A stretch of 64,000 bases of DNA from NCBI GenBank assembly GCA_003170825.1, contig PMYL01000008.1, positions 46,669-110,668 on the forward strand, in the 5' to 3' direction. The notes under the pieces were generated by a model, which did not search any database, was not told where the DNA came from, and worked only from the letters and a program-made list of their open reading frames with translations. The translations under genes and the position numbers were made by a program. Position 1 is the first letter of the stretch, and every line of letters begins with the position of its first letter. Below, piece by piece: positions 26,393 to 36,308 of this stretch. The stretch is from Acidobacteriaceae bacterium (GTDB taxonomy: Bacteria; Acidobacteriota; Terriglobia; Terriglobales; Acidobacteriaceae).

Positions 26393-26482
26393 TGGGGTCT
26401 TGAACTTCCTCGGTTGAACGCCTAAAGAAATCGAGGGCGGACGCGATGGCGCCGCCCTCAATGGGATGAGCCGGTGCGGGAG

Positions 26483-27958
26483 CTAAGCGCCGGCGTTTGC
26501 GGGGGTTGGCGGATCGGCCCGATTGCTGCGGGCGACCTTGACCATCTTGTTGCGCTGTGCGCGGAGCTTGAGGAAGGCTTTGGCCTCGACGTAGAGCCGG
26601 GGCAGATCGCGATTCACAAATGCCTTCCAGACCACGCGGAATGCGGCCTTGGGGCGGAAGTAGTACTCGTCGTAGAAGCGGTGCACCATTTCGAGGACGT
26701 AGTCGGTGGGCAGGCCGGGGTATTCGATGTGCGCCATCTGGTGGCCGCCCTCGTCCATCATCGCTGTGGCGTTCTTGATGAAGCCGTTGGCCTTGGCGTA
26801 ATCATAAAACTCGGTGCCGGGAAAGGCGTGGGCGATGCTGACCTGGAGGGTTTCAACGTCCAGGGACTTGGCGAAGTTGATGGTGTTGCGGATCGACTCC
26901 TTGGTCTCGCCGGGCAGGCCGAGAATGAAGTCGCCGTGGATGGTCAGGCCCAGGTCGTGGCAGTCCTTGCAGAAGGCGCGCGCTCGCTCGACGGTGGCGC
27001 CCTTCTTGATGTTCTTGAGAATCTGCGGATCGCCGGACTCAAAGCCGACGATGAGCAGCCGGCAGCCGGCCTCTCTCATAGCCTTGAGGGTCTCGTAGTC
27101 GGTGGTGACGCGGGAGGTGCATGACCAGGTGAGGTTGAGTGGCTTGAGCTTCTGGCACAGCTCGATGGTGCGCGCCTTTTGAATGTTAAAGGTGTCGTCG
27201 TCGAAGAAGTACTCCTTCACATCCGGGAAGTTCTCCTTGGCCCAGGCCAGTTCGGCGGCGACATCATCGGTGGAGCGCTTGCGCCATGCGTGGCCGCTGA
27301 GCGTTTGCGGCCACAGGCAGAAGGTGCATTGCGCCGGGCAGCCGCGCGTGGAGTAGAGCGCGATGTGGGGATGCAGCAGGAAGGGCACGTTGTAGCGCGT
27401 GACGTCCAGGTCGCGCTTGTAAATTTTTGTGGCCCAGGGCATGGCGTCCAGGTCTTCCACCTGCGGGCGGTCGGGGTTGTGGACAATTTTGCCGTTCTGT
27501 TTGTAGCTGATGCCGAGAATCTCGCTGAGCGGCTTGCCCTGGGCAAACTCGACGACTGAGTAGTCGAACTCGCGGCGGCAGATGAAGTCCAGCGCGGCGC
27601 ACTCGTTCAGGGCCTTGTCCGAATCGGTGGTCACCGGCGGCCCGACAAAGGCGATGCGGATCGACGGATTAGCCGCCTTGATGGCCTCTGCCAGCCGCTG
27701 GTCGCCATCCCAGCCTATCGTGGAGGTGAACAGCACCAGGAACTCATAGTCCTTGCAGATGTTGATGGTCTCTTCGGGGGAGATGTGGTGCGGGGGCGCG
27801 TCGAGCAGCCGCGAGCCTTCGAGCAATCCAGCCGGGTAGGTCAGCCAGACGGGGAACCAGTAGGATTCGATCTCGCGCGTTGCCGGCCAGCGCGAGCTCG
27901 CGCCACCGTCAAATTTTTCGAACGAGGGCGGATTCAGCAGGAGTGTCTTTAGGGGCAT
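26483..27958 (-). CDS. hpnJ: Hopanoid-associated B12-binding radical SAM protein HpnJ
   Basis: 491 residues from ATG 27958, where AGGG has six-base spacing; ATGs at 27964 and 27973 are alternatives. N-terminal cobalamin-binding-like domain (LLLNPPSFEKFDGG), radical SAM motif CPAQCTFC, then GFESGDPQILKNIKKG and GDFILGLPGET. HpnJ is required for the cyclitol-ether side chain of composite hopanoids. HpnI and HpnK are not in this window. Confidence 0.9.
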   Translation of the reverse strand: MPLKTLLLNPPSFEKFDGGASSRWPATREIESYWFPVWLTYPAGLLEGSRLLDAPPHHISPEETINICKDYEFLVLFTSTIGWDGDQRLAEAIKAANPSIRIAFVGPPVTTDSDKALNECAALDFICRREFDYSVVEFAQGKPLSEILGISYKQNGKIVHNPDRPQVEDLDAMPWATKIYKRDLDVTRYNVPFLLHPHIALYSTRGCPAQCTFCLWPQTLSGHAWRKRSTDDVAAELAWAKENFPDVKEYFFDDDTFNIQKARTIELCQKLKPLNLTWSCTSRVTTDYETLKAMREAGCRLLIVGFESGDPQILKNIKKGATVERARAFCKDCHDLGLTIHGDFILGLPGETKESIRNTINFAKSLDVETLQVSIAHAFPGTEFYDYAKANGFIKNATAMMDEGGHQMAHIEYPGLPTDYVLEMVHRFYDEYYFRPKAAFRVVWKAFVNRDLPRLYVEAKAFLKLRAQRNKMVKVARSNRADPPTPANAGA

Positions 27959-28018
27959 AGGCATCCCTTTCATTCTAACATTCCAGCAGTTTTTCAGCCG
28001 GTTACAGTGGGTTTCAGT

Positions 28019-29356
28019 CTACTTTGCGTGCAGTTCGCGCAGCCAGTCTTCCATGTGGCCGAGGGCGCGGAGCAGGCTGAGGCGGGCCTTGGCGAGGTCG
28101 AGCGAGGCGTCCAGTGCATCCTCAAATTTTTGGCGCTCGTCGATGCGGGCCAACTGCTCGGCTTTGGGGGTTAGTTGGGGCTGAGCGGTAGGACCGCTTT
28201 CGGCGCCGTTGCCCAGCTCGAGTTGGGCAAGCACGGTCTTGAGCTGTTCATCGGCGATCTGCTGCTTTAGACTCGCAACTTCAGCCAAGGCATCCAACTC
28301 GCGCAGGTTTCCGGTGAGCGAGGCAATCTGAATATCGTTCTGCTGCCGGGCCTGTTCGGCCTCGACGGTGGCGCGGAGGGCTTCGGCCGCCGACTCCTTG
28401 GCTTTGGCGCGATGGCCGAGGTCGAATAGCGGAATCTGAATCGAGAATCCTGAGCTGAAGTTGGTGGTCGGGATGTCGTGCTGGTAATAGAAATCGGCGT
28501 CATTCAGTAGCTTGGTGCTACGGAGGTATTGTGCGCCGAAACTGATCTGGGGTAATAGCATGTACTCTGCGTCTCCCCGTGCTACCCGTTGTTTGGAACG
28601 CGCAAGCATCTGTGCCGATTCGATGCCGGAGGTAATGCGCTGGGGCTCTTCGGCGTGGACTTGCGGTATCTCTGGAATGCTGGTGTGGTCGGGCGTGATG
28701 GAGCCCACGGGCAGGCCGGTGAGCACGGCAATCTGCTTGGCCAGGGTAGCGGCGCGGGTTTCGAGATGCAGGCGTTTGATCCTGAGCTGGGCCGCCGTCA
28801 ACTGGGCCTGCAAGAGATCGCTGTGCGCGTCTACCCCGGCCTCAGTGCGCTCCTGTTCGATCTGGACCAGACGGCTCGTGAAGGACTCCTGCTGATGGGC
28901 GGCTTCGAGTTCGCTGTTGACTGTGTCCAGTTCGATGTAAGCCGTTGAGGCGTCCAACGCGACCTGCTCGCGGGCCTCCTTGAGGCTGAGGGAAGCGGTC
29001 TGCAAGCCGGCCCGTGCCGCTTTGATGTACTGGAACTGTGGCAGGCTGAATACCAGTGACTGTACGGTACCGTCCAATATCGATGGAACACCCCCGGTGA
29101 ACCCGACCGAGGGTACCGCGGGAAGCCCCGAGCCCATCTCCATGCTCGGTATGAAAACATCCTTGGTCTGCGCCAGGACCGCGTTTGCCTTTTGCAGATC
29201 GGCTTCGGCCAGTTTGACCGTGCTCGAATTGCGCTGGGCCAGGTCAACCACCGTGGCCAGCGAGACCTGTGCCGGCGCGAGAGCGGGTGCGGCCGCAAGC
29301 GCCATTCCGATGAGAATTGGCGCCCAGGCGCCGCGCGGATTGTGTGGGATCTTCAT
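28019..29356 (-). CDS. TolC-type outer-membrane efflux protein
   Basis: About 445 residues. Signal peptide (ILIGMALAAAPALAPAQVS) and repeated long alpha-helical hairpins rich in Ala/Gln/Glu, typical of outer-membrane efflux factors. Starts at 29371 (ATG) and 29374 (TTG, overlapping the upstream stop) are also possible; 29356 puts the signal peptide first and has GGGAA upstream. Third gene of a HlyD-TPR-TolC set. Confidence 0.85.
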   Translation of the reverse strand: MKIPHNPRGAWAPILIGMALAAAPALAPAQVSLATVVDLAQRNSSTVKLAEADLQKANAVLAQTKDVFIPSMEMGSGLPAVPSVGFTGGVPSILDGTVQSLVFSLPQFQYIKAARAGLQTASLSLKEAREQVALDASTAYIELDTVNSELEAAHQQESFTSRLVQIEQERTEAGVDAHSDLLQAQLTAAQLRIKRLHLETRAATLAKQIAVLTGLPVGSITPDHTSIPEIPQVHAEEPQRITSGIESAQMLARSKQRVARGDAEYMLLPQISFGAQYLRSTKLLNDADFYYQHDIPTTNFSSGFSIQIPLFDLGHRAKAKESAAEALRATVEAEQARQQNDIQIASLTGNLRELDALAEVASLKQQIADEQLKTVLAQLELGNGAESGPTAQPQLTPKAEQLARIDERQKFEDALDASLDLAKARLSLLRALGHMEDWLRELHAK

Positions 29357-29370
29357 GTGTATTGTTCCCA

Positions 29371-30363
29371 TCAATGTTTAGCATCCTGGCCTGGCCTGAA
29401 CTCATGCGCCAGAGCCAGCGCCGCTGCCTGTTCCTGGTTTGCGGCCGAGGGGTCGCCGAGCTTTTCCTTCAGCCGGGCCAACCGCCTTAGCGCTACAAAC
29501 GCCGGCGCCTCCTCGGTTTTCGCGGAGCCGGCCAGATAATCCTGGAGCATTTTGGCCGCCAGCGCCGGGTCGCGGTTGGCACTGGTCAGCACAGAGGCTC
29601 CGTCATAGAGCGCAACCCCCGCGTGTTTATCCCGTTCGGCAGCGCTTACGCCGCTATGCACTGCAGACTCCATCTCTGCCCAACGCTCGCGCCGGCGATA
29701 GAAACTGGCCAGTGTGACCCATTGGAAGGCGGGATGCGCGCCAGCCGCAATGGCCTCTTTGAATTCCCGCTCAGCCGTTCCGTAGTCCTTGCGCCCTTCG
29801 GCAATTCGGCCGCGCAGCTCATGGGCGCGCGCCGGATCAACTTTGTCCAGTTGCGCGGCGATTCCTTGCGCTTTTTCAATGCCGCCGCCCACCACTCCAG
29901 GGGCCTTAAAGTAAAACTCGCCCAGGTCAGCCAGCGCCTCGGCATTGCGGGGATTGAGCCTCACCGACTCTTCGAACTCCGCCCGCACCCGCTTGGCGAG
30001 GGAAAATGCACTCAGGAAAGAGGCGCGGTCCGCTTTCTCGCCGAGTGCCCGGCCCAGCCACAGATGATAGCCGGAGTTCTGCCCGTCCAAACGCACCGCT
30101 TGCTTGCACTCGCCGGCGGCGGCATCCCACTGCTCCAGCGTGAACCGCACGCGGCATCCCAGGTTGTGAGCCTCGGCCAGGTTCGCGTCCGACGGGGGAA
30201 GGGATTGGAGCAGAGCCAGCGCCTTGTCCGCCTCGCCTGCCTGGAGCGCTGCGTTGGCCTGGGCCAGCGGCTGCCTTGGGGTTTCCGCGGTCGCCGAAAT
30301 CGCCACGGCGGCCGCCAGCAACCCTGCCGGCACTCCCGTTACCGCAAAGCGCAACAGCCTCAC
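29371..30363 (-). CDS. Secreted TPR-repeat protein
   Basis: 330 residues from a GTG at 30363 that overlaps the TGA of the HlyD gene (GTGA). Signal-type N-terminus (AGLLAAAVAISATAE), then tetratricopeptide repeats (for example QANAALQAGEADKALALLQS, LNPRNAEALADLGEFYFKAP). Coupled between adaptor and outer-membrane factor, so it is likely a periplasmic accessory of the same system. Confidence 0.8.
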   Translation of the reverse strand: MRLLRFAVTGVPAGLLAAAVAISATAETPRQPLAQANAALQAGEADKALALLQSLPPSDANLAEAHNLGCRVRFTLEQWDAAAGECKQAVRLDGQNSGYHLWLGRALGEKADRASFLSAFSLAKRVRAEFEESVRLNPRNAEALADLGEFYFKAPGVVGGGIEKAQGIAAQLDKVDPARAHELRGRIAEGRKDYGTAEREFKEAIAAGAHPAFQWVTLASFYRRRERWAEMESAVHSGVSAAERDKHAGVALYDGASVLTSANRDPALAAKMLQDYLAGSAKTEEAPAFVALRRLARLKEKLGDPSAANQEQAAALALAHEFRPGQDAKH

Positions 30364-31598
30364 CGCACAACCTTGATCGGAATGCCCTCCTGCAAGGGCT
30401 GTCCATTGGTTGTCCCTGTTGCCACCCAATCTCCCTCATTGAGTCCGGAGACGATGGCCACCTGGGTAAGGTTGATGATCCCGATGGTCACGGGGGTTCG
30501 CGCCAGTCCGTCGCCGACCACTTTGTAGACGTAGGGCTTGCCGTTTTCAGAGTGCAGAGCCTCGCGAGGCACACTCAGAGCGTTCGGTTCGCTGGAGGTG
30601 GTTACGGTGACGGTCACGTTGGTATCGGGCAGCAGATCGGCGTTTGAATCGTCGATCTGCACGAGCACCTCCCCGACGTTGCGCGTACCGTAGATAATGA
30701 CCGTCGATGGCGTGCGAACAATATGACCGTGCCACTCCTGACCCGGTTTGGCGTCCCACTTGATCTGTATCGGCTGGCCGACGGCCAGCTTGCCGATATC
30801 CGGCTCGTCAAAATAGGCCCGCACGCGCTCATGTTTGAGGTCTGCCAGTTGCAACAGCAGCTTGCCCTCTTCAACAAAATCCGTGCGCCCGGCATCGAGG
30901 CTATAGACCGTCCCGGCAACGGGGGCGTAGTACGACGATTGCGCCACCACCTCCCGTACTGCCTCAAGGCCGGCTTCCGCGTCGGCCAGAGCTGCCTGCG
31001 CCCGCGCTACCTCGGTCGGCGAGTAGCGGCTTTGCGCGCTTTGCTCGGATGCGTGCAGGCCGGCTTCCGCCGTTTCCAGCCGCTGCCTGGCGGCGGCCAC
31101 CTCGCTGGGCGAGGCTGCGCCGGTTGCGTTGAGCCTGGTCACCGCATCCAGAGCGCGGCGCGCCTGATCGCGCTCCAGCCGGTTGCGGGTTATATCGGCG
31201 GCGGCCAACTGGCGCTCCTCCTGGGTTCCGTTGTGGGTAGCCGCTTCTACCGCGGCCAGGGCTGCCTTGACCCCGCTCTCGGCGGTGGCCACCCGGGCCC
31301 GCGCCTGCACGTCGTCCAGTTGCATCAACAGCTTGCCGGCCGGAACCTGGTCTCCGGCCTGCACATAGATAGCTTTGACGGTGGTGGCAACGGGGCTGTG
31401 GTACTCGTAATTCGCCTCCGGCTCCACGCGGCCGTTGGTGGGTACCGTGTTGATCAATTCCTGGTGGCCCACCCGCACTTCACGCACCGGTAGCCGGTCC
31501 CGCATGAGGAACCGCGCAGTGAAGAAGACGATGATGATAAAAACGGCCGCGCCTATCCAAAGCCAAAGCCGGCCTGCTTGCTCTCTCTGTTCTGCCAT
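30360..31598 (-). CDS. HlyD-family periplasmic adaptor
   Basis: 412 residues: N-terminal membrane helix (LWIGAAVFIIIVFF), barrel-sandwich hybrid halves (VKAIYVQAGDQVPAGKLLMQ and YYAPVAGTVYSLDAG), a long coiled-coil hairpin between them, and C-terminal beta-barrel. No ABC, MFS or RND pump gene adjoins it on this strand. The three genes 30360-28019 are translationally linked. Confidence 0.87.
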   Translation of the reverse strand: MAEQREQAGRLWLWIGAAVFIIIVFFTARFLMRDRLPVREVRVGHQELINTVPTNGRVEPEANYEYHSPVATTVKAIYVQAGDQVPAGKLLMQLDDVQARARVATAESGVKAALAAVEAATHNGTQEERQLAAADITRNRLERDQARRALDAVTRLNATGAASPSEVAAARQRLETAEAGLHASEQSAQSRYSPTEVARAQAALADAEAGLEAVREVVAQSSYYAPVAGTVYSLDAGRTDFVEEGKLLLQLADLKHERVRAYFDEPDIGKLAVGQPIQIKWDAKPGQEWHGHIVRTPSTVIIYGTRNVGEVLVQIDDSNADLLPDTNVTVTVTTSSEPNALSVPREALHSENGKPYVYKVVGDGLARTPVTIGIINLTQVAIVSGLNEGDWVATGTTNGQPLQEGIPIKVVR

Positions 31599-31707
31599 TC
31601 ACGTAACCAGAGTCAGTATATAGGACTCAAGAAGAAGCCCTTGGGAGCAAAAATTGTATCCGGGGGCGGGACTGGTCCGACAATCTCCGGGCTCGTACAA
31701 TAGGGGT

Positions 31708-32139
31708 ATGGCTCTGGAACCACGCTATACCGGCGAACATGCCAAGGCCGGCCTCGATTTCGCGTTTCCCGCAATCGAGACCTGGCAGAACCAGTTTCCC
31801 GGTTATGAGATATTGATCGACGACCCGGAGCTGACCTCGGTCTGTCCCAAGACCGGTCTGCCGGACTTTGGCCTGCTGACCATCCGGTACATGCCCCGCG
31901 AACGGTGCCTGGAGCTGAAATCGCTGAAAGAGTACCTGTTCAGTTACCGGAATCTTGGGATATTCCAGGAAAACATTGTGAACCAGGTGCTGGAGGACGT
32001 GGTCAAGGCCTGCGATCCGGTGTGGGCTGTGGTGCGCGGCGAGTTCCGGCCGCGGGGCGGCATCGGGACCACGGTAGAGGCGCGCTGGCCCCGGCCGGCG
32101 GCCACCTGCGGTGGGGCAGACGGCGCTTGCGCGCCCTGA
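31708..32139 (+). CDS. queF: NADPH-dependent preQ1 synthase QueF
   Basis: 143 residues. The short QueF form with catalytic cysteine and aspartate in TSVCPKTGLPDFG and LKSLKEYLFSYRN. Reduces preQ0 to preQ1 for queuosine. TACAAT ends six bases before ATG 31708, so the transcript may be leaderless or have a very short leader. The last residues (after EARWPRP) come from a palindromic repeat. Confidence 0.93.
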   Translation: MALEPRYTGEHAKAGLDFAFPAIETWQNQFPGYEILIDDPELTSVCPKTGLPDFGLLTIRYMPRERCLELKSLKEYLFSYRNLGIFQENIVNQVLEDVVKACDPVWAVVRGEFRPRGGIGTTVEARWPRPAATCGGADGACAP

Positions 32140-32178
32140 GGTTCGCTGGATCCACCTGCGGTGGGGCAGGCTGCGCGG
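32101..32178. repeat. Palindromic repeat family C at the queF 3' end
   Basis: CCACCTGCGGTGGGGCAG occurs twice (32103 and 32152), the first followed by ACGGCGCTTGCGCGCC. It supplies the last queF codons and stop. The same pair of motifs occurs inside the tRNA nucleotidyltransferase gene at 60375-60442. Confidence 0.65.
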
Positions 32179-32234
32179 AGGCTTCCGGGGATTGTGTACA
32201 CTCGGTCCAGCAGATTTCAGGAGACTGAGGGCTC

Positions 32235-33476
32235 TTGCCGACTTCAACCCTGCCAAAGCGCATCCGATGGAGCCCCGCTATGGGGACGCTGCTGCTGCTC
32301 ATCGGGCTGAACCTTTTCAACTACATCGACCGCTACATTCTGCCTGGCGAGGTATCGCTGATTCAGCGGGAGTTTCACTCGACTGACCAGCAGATGGGCG
32401 CGCTGACCACGGCGCTGTTTGTGGTCTACATGCTGGTGGCGCCGCTGACCGGCTGGCTGGGAGACCGCTTTCGGCGCAAGCCGCTCATCATCGCGGGGGC
32501 GGTGCTGTGGAGCGTGGCCACGCTGGGCACGGCCTGGGTTCACGACTACTGGACCCTTTACGCACGCCATGCGCTGGTGGGGGTGGGCGAGGCCACCTTC
32601 GGCATCTTTGCTCCGGCTGTGCTGGCGGACTTCTATCCCGAACGGGATCGCAACCGGATCCTCTCGATTTTCTATCTGGCCATTCCGGTGGGTGCGGCGC
32701 TGGGCTACCTGGCGGGCGGGGAACTGGGCACACTGTGGGGCTGGCGCGCGCCGTTCTTTCTCTGCGCCATTCCCGGCCTGGCGATTGCTGCGCTGTACGG
32801 ATGGATTGGCCGCGAGCCTGAACGGGGCGCGAGCGACCACGTGCGGGCTACGGCAGATCGTTCAACGGTGCTGGGGCTGTTTCGCAATCCGGCTTTTTTG
32901 ACGGCGACCTTCGGGTTGGCGACGCTCACCTTTGCGATGGGGGGCATTTCGGCGTGGGTTCCCACATTTCTGCACCGGTCCGCGGGGCTCTCGGTGGGCA
33001 ACGCCAGCCTGGCCGTGAGCGCGATCACGGTGGTCGACGGCATTGCCGGAACGCTGGTGGGAGGCTGGCTGGCGCAGCGCTGGCTGAGGACGAATTACCG
33101 CGCACTGTATCTGCTGTCTTTCTGGAGCGTTGCCCTCACCCTGCCGTGCGGCGTGCTGGTTTTCTTTGGGCCGCGCGCGTGGGCCATTCCGGCGCTGTTT
33201 GCCGCGGAGTTCTTTCTCTTTCTCAACACCGGACCACTGAACGCGGCCATCGTGAACTCGGTTTCGGCGCCGGTCCGCGCTACGGCCATTTCGATCAATC
33301 TGTTCTGCATCCACTTCTTTGGCGATTCGTTTTCGCCGCAGATTATCGGAGCGATCTCCGACCACACGAAGAGTTTGCGGGTGGGGCTGGGAGCTACGCT
33401 GATCTTTCTGGTCATCTCCGGCGTGATTCTGCGCATGGGGGCGAGGTTTGCGCCGCCGCTCGACGAGACGGTCTGA
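32235..33476 (+). CDS. Major facilitator superfamily transporter
   Basis: 413 residues from TTG 32235. Twelve membrane helices; loop 2-3 motif GWLGDRFRRKP and NYIDRYIL near helix 1 match spinster-like/MFS carriers. Substrate unknown. It follows queF by 95 bases and faces a convergent gene. Confidence 0.88.
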   Translation: MPTSTLPKRIRWSPAMGTLLLLIGLNLFNYIDRYILPGEVSLIQREFHSTDQQMGALTTALFVVYMLVAPLTGWLGDRFRRKPLIIAGAVLWSVATLGTAWVHDYWTLYARHALVGVGEATFGIFAPAVLADFYPERDRNRILSIFYLAIPVGAALGYLAGGELGTLWGWRAPFFLCAIPGLAIAALYGWIGREPERGASDHVRATADRSTVLGLFRNPAFLTATFGLATLTFAMGGISAWVPTFLHRSAGLSVGNASLAVSAITVVDGIAGTLVGGWLAQRWLRTNYRALYLLSFWSVALTLPCGVLVFFGPRAWAIPALFAAEFFLFLNTGPLNAAIVNSVSAPVRATAISINLFCIHFFGDSFSPQIIGAISDHTKSLRVGLGATLIFLVISGVILRMGARFAPPLDETV

Positions 33477-33809
33477 TCACTGCTGCAACCATACAGTGAG
33501 AAAGAACGCAGAAAACACTCGCATTTTCAATACCTTACGCCCGTTTCCCGTTCCTTTGAGCCGCTTCCGCAAAATCACGGTTCAATTTCCGACAACCCCA
33601 TCGCTCGATTCGGCACTATTCCAGCGGCGAAACCGCAATTTTCAGGCACCCTCAAAGGTCAACCCCTCAAAGAAGTACAACCCTATCGGCAAACATTAGC
33701 CCAAAATCGCAACCCTTTAAGCGAACATTCAGCGTTTCCGGCGCACCCTATACAGGCGAAGATTTCGCGCCTTTCTGTTCCCTGATCTCTGACCCCTGAC
33801 CTCTGAACT
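33477..33809. other. Convergent spacer without recognised gene
   Basis: 333 bases, A+T-richer than the flanks, between the MFS gene and a convergent secreted-protein gene. An 83-codon open frame (33448-33699) has no ribosome site or domain. Its right end carries the tandem 'CTGA(T/C)C' string also seen at 11389-11416. No RNA gene recognised. Confidence 0.4.
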
Positions 33810-34358
33810 TCACTTCGCGGGCCGGGTCTCCTGATCCCGTGTATTCATGAAGGCGCGCCGTCCGCCCTGCGAGCGCAGGTTGGGGTCGTTGACGGGAGGG
33901 CGGCTCTGGTCGGCGCTGAAGCCGCGCACGAGTTTGGGGTTGGGCTTGAATTTGGGCGGCCCGCCGTAGAACTGGCGCGCATGGCTCAGCACCATGCCGG
34001 CGCGGCCATGCATGGGCCGCACGATGCCGCGAACCTGCACGTTCATGTCGCGGTATTTGCGCAGCTCGCCGACTTCGTCGCGATCTTCCCACAGGCTCAT
34101 GATGGTGAAGCGGCAGGCTTCGTCGGGGGTTTGGGGCGTGCAGACGTCCAGGAAGCGAGTTCCGTCGGGAAGTTGCACCACGTCATAGATGTGCGCCGTG
34201 ACGCACACGTCCTTGTTCACGAGCTTGGAGGCTTCGTCGGCGGTCAAGCAGGGCTTTTGCGAGGCGGCAAGGGCCACGGCAGGCCAACCCAACACCAACA
34301 GCACAACCCATCCCATCCGGCGCAGCGCCACAAAAGCCTCCAAAGAAGATTGCCGCAA
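33810..34358 (-). CDS. Secreted OB-fold-like protein of unknown function
   Basis: 182 residues with a signal peptide (VVLLVLGWPAVALAAS). The middle (NKDVCVTAHIYDVVQLPDGT then MNVQVRGIVRPMHGRAGM) has the alternating pattern of a small OB-fold nucleotide/ligand-binding domain with two cysteines. The C-terminus is proline/arginine-rich. No family recognised with certainty. Confidence 0.6.
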   Translation of the reverse strand: MRQSSLEAFVALRRMGWVVLLVLGWPAVALAASQKPCLTADEASKLVNKDVCVTAHIYDVVQLPDGTRFLDVCTPQTPDEACRFTIMSLWEDRDEVGELRKYRDMNVQVRGIVRPMHGRAGMVLSHARQFYGGPPKFKPNPKLVRGFSADQSRPPVNDPNLRSQGGRRAFMNTRDQETRPAK

Positions 34359-34423
34359 TCCTAGCGCGAATCAGCCGGGAAGGAAAGGAGATTGCCACAG
34401 ATACAGAAGCTTGATCCCCCAAA

Positions 34424-34841
34424 TCAATGAATCCAATAAGGTGTAGGAGAATTACACTGAAGGCCGACGAAGACCGAGACCGTTGTCTCTACATCTACCG
34501 CTTTGCCGTTCAGAAGATAAGGTTTGTATTTGTAGTATTTTTGAACTGCATCAAGAACCGACGCCCTACATTGTAGGGCCAGAAACAAACGTCGGATGAA
34601 GAACATTTCCATTCTTATCAATTTCAACTGCCACGACGACGGTACCTGTGACGCGCGAGGCCCAGGCGCGTCGGGGGTCATAGCAAATTTCAACCTTTTG
34701 TAGGAGCAGTTTTTTCGCAACCTTCGCCGAAATCCTAATGAGGTGTGTCGGCGGAATTCCGGCAGGGGGTGTTTGCGTCTGCGCAAGCAGACCGGAAATG
34801 AGAGTAGCCGAAAGAAGTACAAAGCAAGCGGCAGTTTTCAT
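34424..34841 (-). pseudogene. TonB-domain secreted protein split by a frameshift
   Basis: ATG 34841 begins a signal peptide (MKTAACFVLLSATLISG). The frame reads a TonB C-terminal domain up to VEIDKNGNVLHPTFVSGP and then stops at a TAG. The domain continues in another frame as ASVLDAVQKYYKYKPYLLNG and runs to 34424. The break falls in the perfect hairpin GCCCTAC-AAT-GTAGGGC. TonB-domain proteins normally read S-G-P followed directly by L-x-x-A-x-x-D-A-V. Mutation, assembly error or recoding are all possible. Confidence 0.7.
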
Positions 34842-34881
34842 GGCAACCGATTTTACGCCACTCAATCGGGTGAGGGAAGAA

Positions 34882-36132
34882 CTACCGCGCCCCCACCAAC
34901 TCCGAACTCTTCGCTCCTTGCCCGTAGTGGGTTTGGACGTAGTGGTCGAGGATATGCTTGAACTCGGCGACGATGGTGTCGCCGCGGAGGGTGGTGGAGA
35001 GCTTGCCGTCGATGTAGACCGGAGCCTTCGGGTCTTCAAAGGTGCCGGGGAGGCTGATGCCGAGGTTCGCATGCTTGGATTCGCCGGGTCCGTTGACGAC
35101 GCAGCCCATGACCGCGACCTTCAGTTCTTCGGCGCCGGGGTACTGCTTGCGCCACTCGGGCATGGAGGCGCGGAGGTAGGTCTGGATCTGTTCGGCCAAC
35201 TCCTGGAAGTAAGTGCTCGTCGTGCGTCCGCAACCGGGGCAACTGGTCACTTGCGGCATGAAGCTGCGGATGGAGAGGGATTGCAGAATCTGCTGCGCGG
35301 CCTGGACCTCTTCGGTGCGGTCGCCGCCGGGCCTGGGAGTGAGGCTGACGCGGATGGTGTCGCCGATGCCGGCAAGGAGCAGAGGAGCAAGGCCGGCGGT
35401 GGAGGCGATGAGGCCTTTTGCGCCCATGCCGGCTTCCGTGAGGCCGAGGTGGAGGGCGTAGTCGCAGCGGGCGGCAAGGTTGGTGTAGACGTCGATGAGG
35501 TCGCGGACGCCGGAGACCTTGGCGGAGAGGATGATCTGGTCGTGGCGCAGGCCGTAGCGCTCGGCGGCTTTGGCTGAGTCGAGAGCGCTGACGACCATGG
35601 CTTCCATCATCACGTCGCGAGCGGGCAGCGGGTCTGCAAGGCGGCTGTTCGCGTCCATCATGCGGGTGAGGAGGGCCTGATCGAGAGAGCCCCAGTTGAC
35701 GCCGATGCGGACGGGCTTCTGGTTTTCGACGGCGCACTCGACCATGACCTGAAAATTGTCGTTATCCTTCTTGCCGATGGACGCGTTGCCGGGGTTGATG
35801 CGGTATTTGGCGAGAGCGCGCGCCGTGGCGGGGAATTTTTTGAGCAGCAGGTGGCCGTTGTAGTGGAAGTCGCCCACGATGGGGACGTTGAGCCCGCGCT
35901 TGTCCAGGCCTTCCACGATGTGCGGAACGGCGGCGGCGGCGTCCTCGTTGTTGACCGTGACGCGGACGATCTCGGAGCCCGCAAGGGCCAGGGCTGCGAC
36001 CTGCTCGATGGTGCCGGGGATGTCGGCCGTGTCGGTGTTGGTCATCGACTGGACGACGACCGGGACCTCCCAGCCGACGCGAACCTGCCCGATTTCGACC
36101 GTAGGTGTTTTCCTGCGCTGAATCTCCGCCAT
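34882..36132 (-). CDS. ispG: 4-hydroxy-3-methylbut-2-en-1-yl diphosphate synthase (GcpE)
   Basis: 416 residues. N-terminal [20 protein letters not shown]-barrel, and C-terminal iron-sulfur cysteines in [10 protein letters not shown] and [16 protein letters not shown]. Penultimate MEP-pathway step; with ispH at 12 kb it supplies isoprenoid units for hopanoids. Monocistronic. Confidence 0.96.
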   Translation of the reverse strand: MAEIQRRKTPTVEIGQVRVGWEVPVVVQSMTNTDTADIPGTIEQVAALALAGSEIVRVTVNNEDAAAAVPHIVEGLDKRGLNVPIVGDFHYNGHLLLKKFPATARALAKYRINPGNASIGKKDNDNFQVMVECAVENQKPVRIGVNWGSLDQALLTRMMDANSRLADPLPARDVMMEAMVVSALDSAKAAERYGLRHDQIILSAKVSGVRDLIDVYTNLAARCDYALHLGLTEAGMGAKGLIASTAGLAPLLLAGIGDTIRVSLTPRPGGDRTEEVQAAQQILQSLSIRSFMPQVTSCPGCGRTTSTYFQELAEQIQTYLRASMPEWRKQYPGAEELKVAVMGCVVNGPGESKHANLGISLPGTFEDPKAPVYIDGKLSTTLRGDTIVAEFKHILDHYVQTHYGQGAKSSELVGAR

Positions 36133-36308
36133 CCTTCTAGTTTACCCGGAGTGCGGCGTACGGGAAACTCCCTCGAATCCCACCCTAGCCGCAAGAAGTC
36201 GCCGCGGCGACACGCGGCGAGGGTGGGGCACCCAGGTTGTGTTGCCCGGCTGAGGATCTTCGCGGATTCTTTAATGAGCTGACGGGAAGAATGCGGTAGT
36301 CTGGGGCG

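Noticed and set aside
33448-33699. 83-codon frame after the MFS gene
   Set aside because: Overlaps the MFS 3' end, basic low-complexity composition, no ribosome site.
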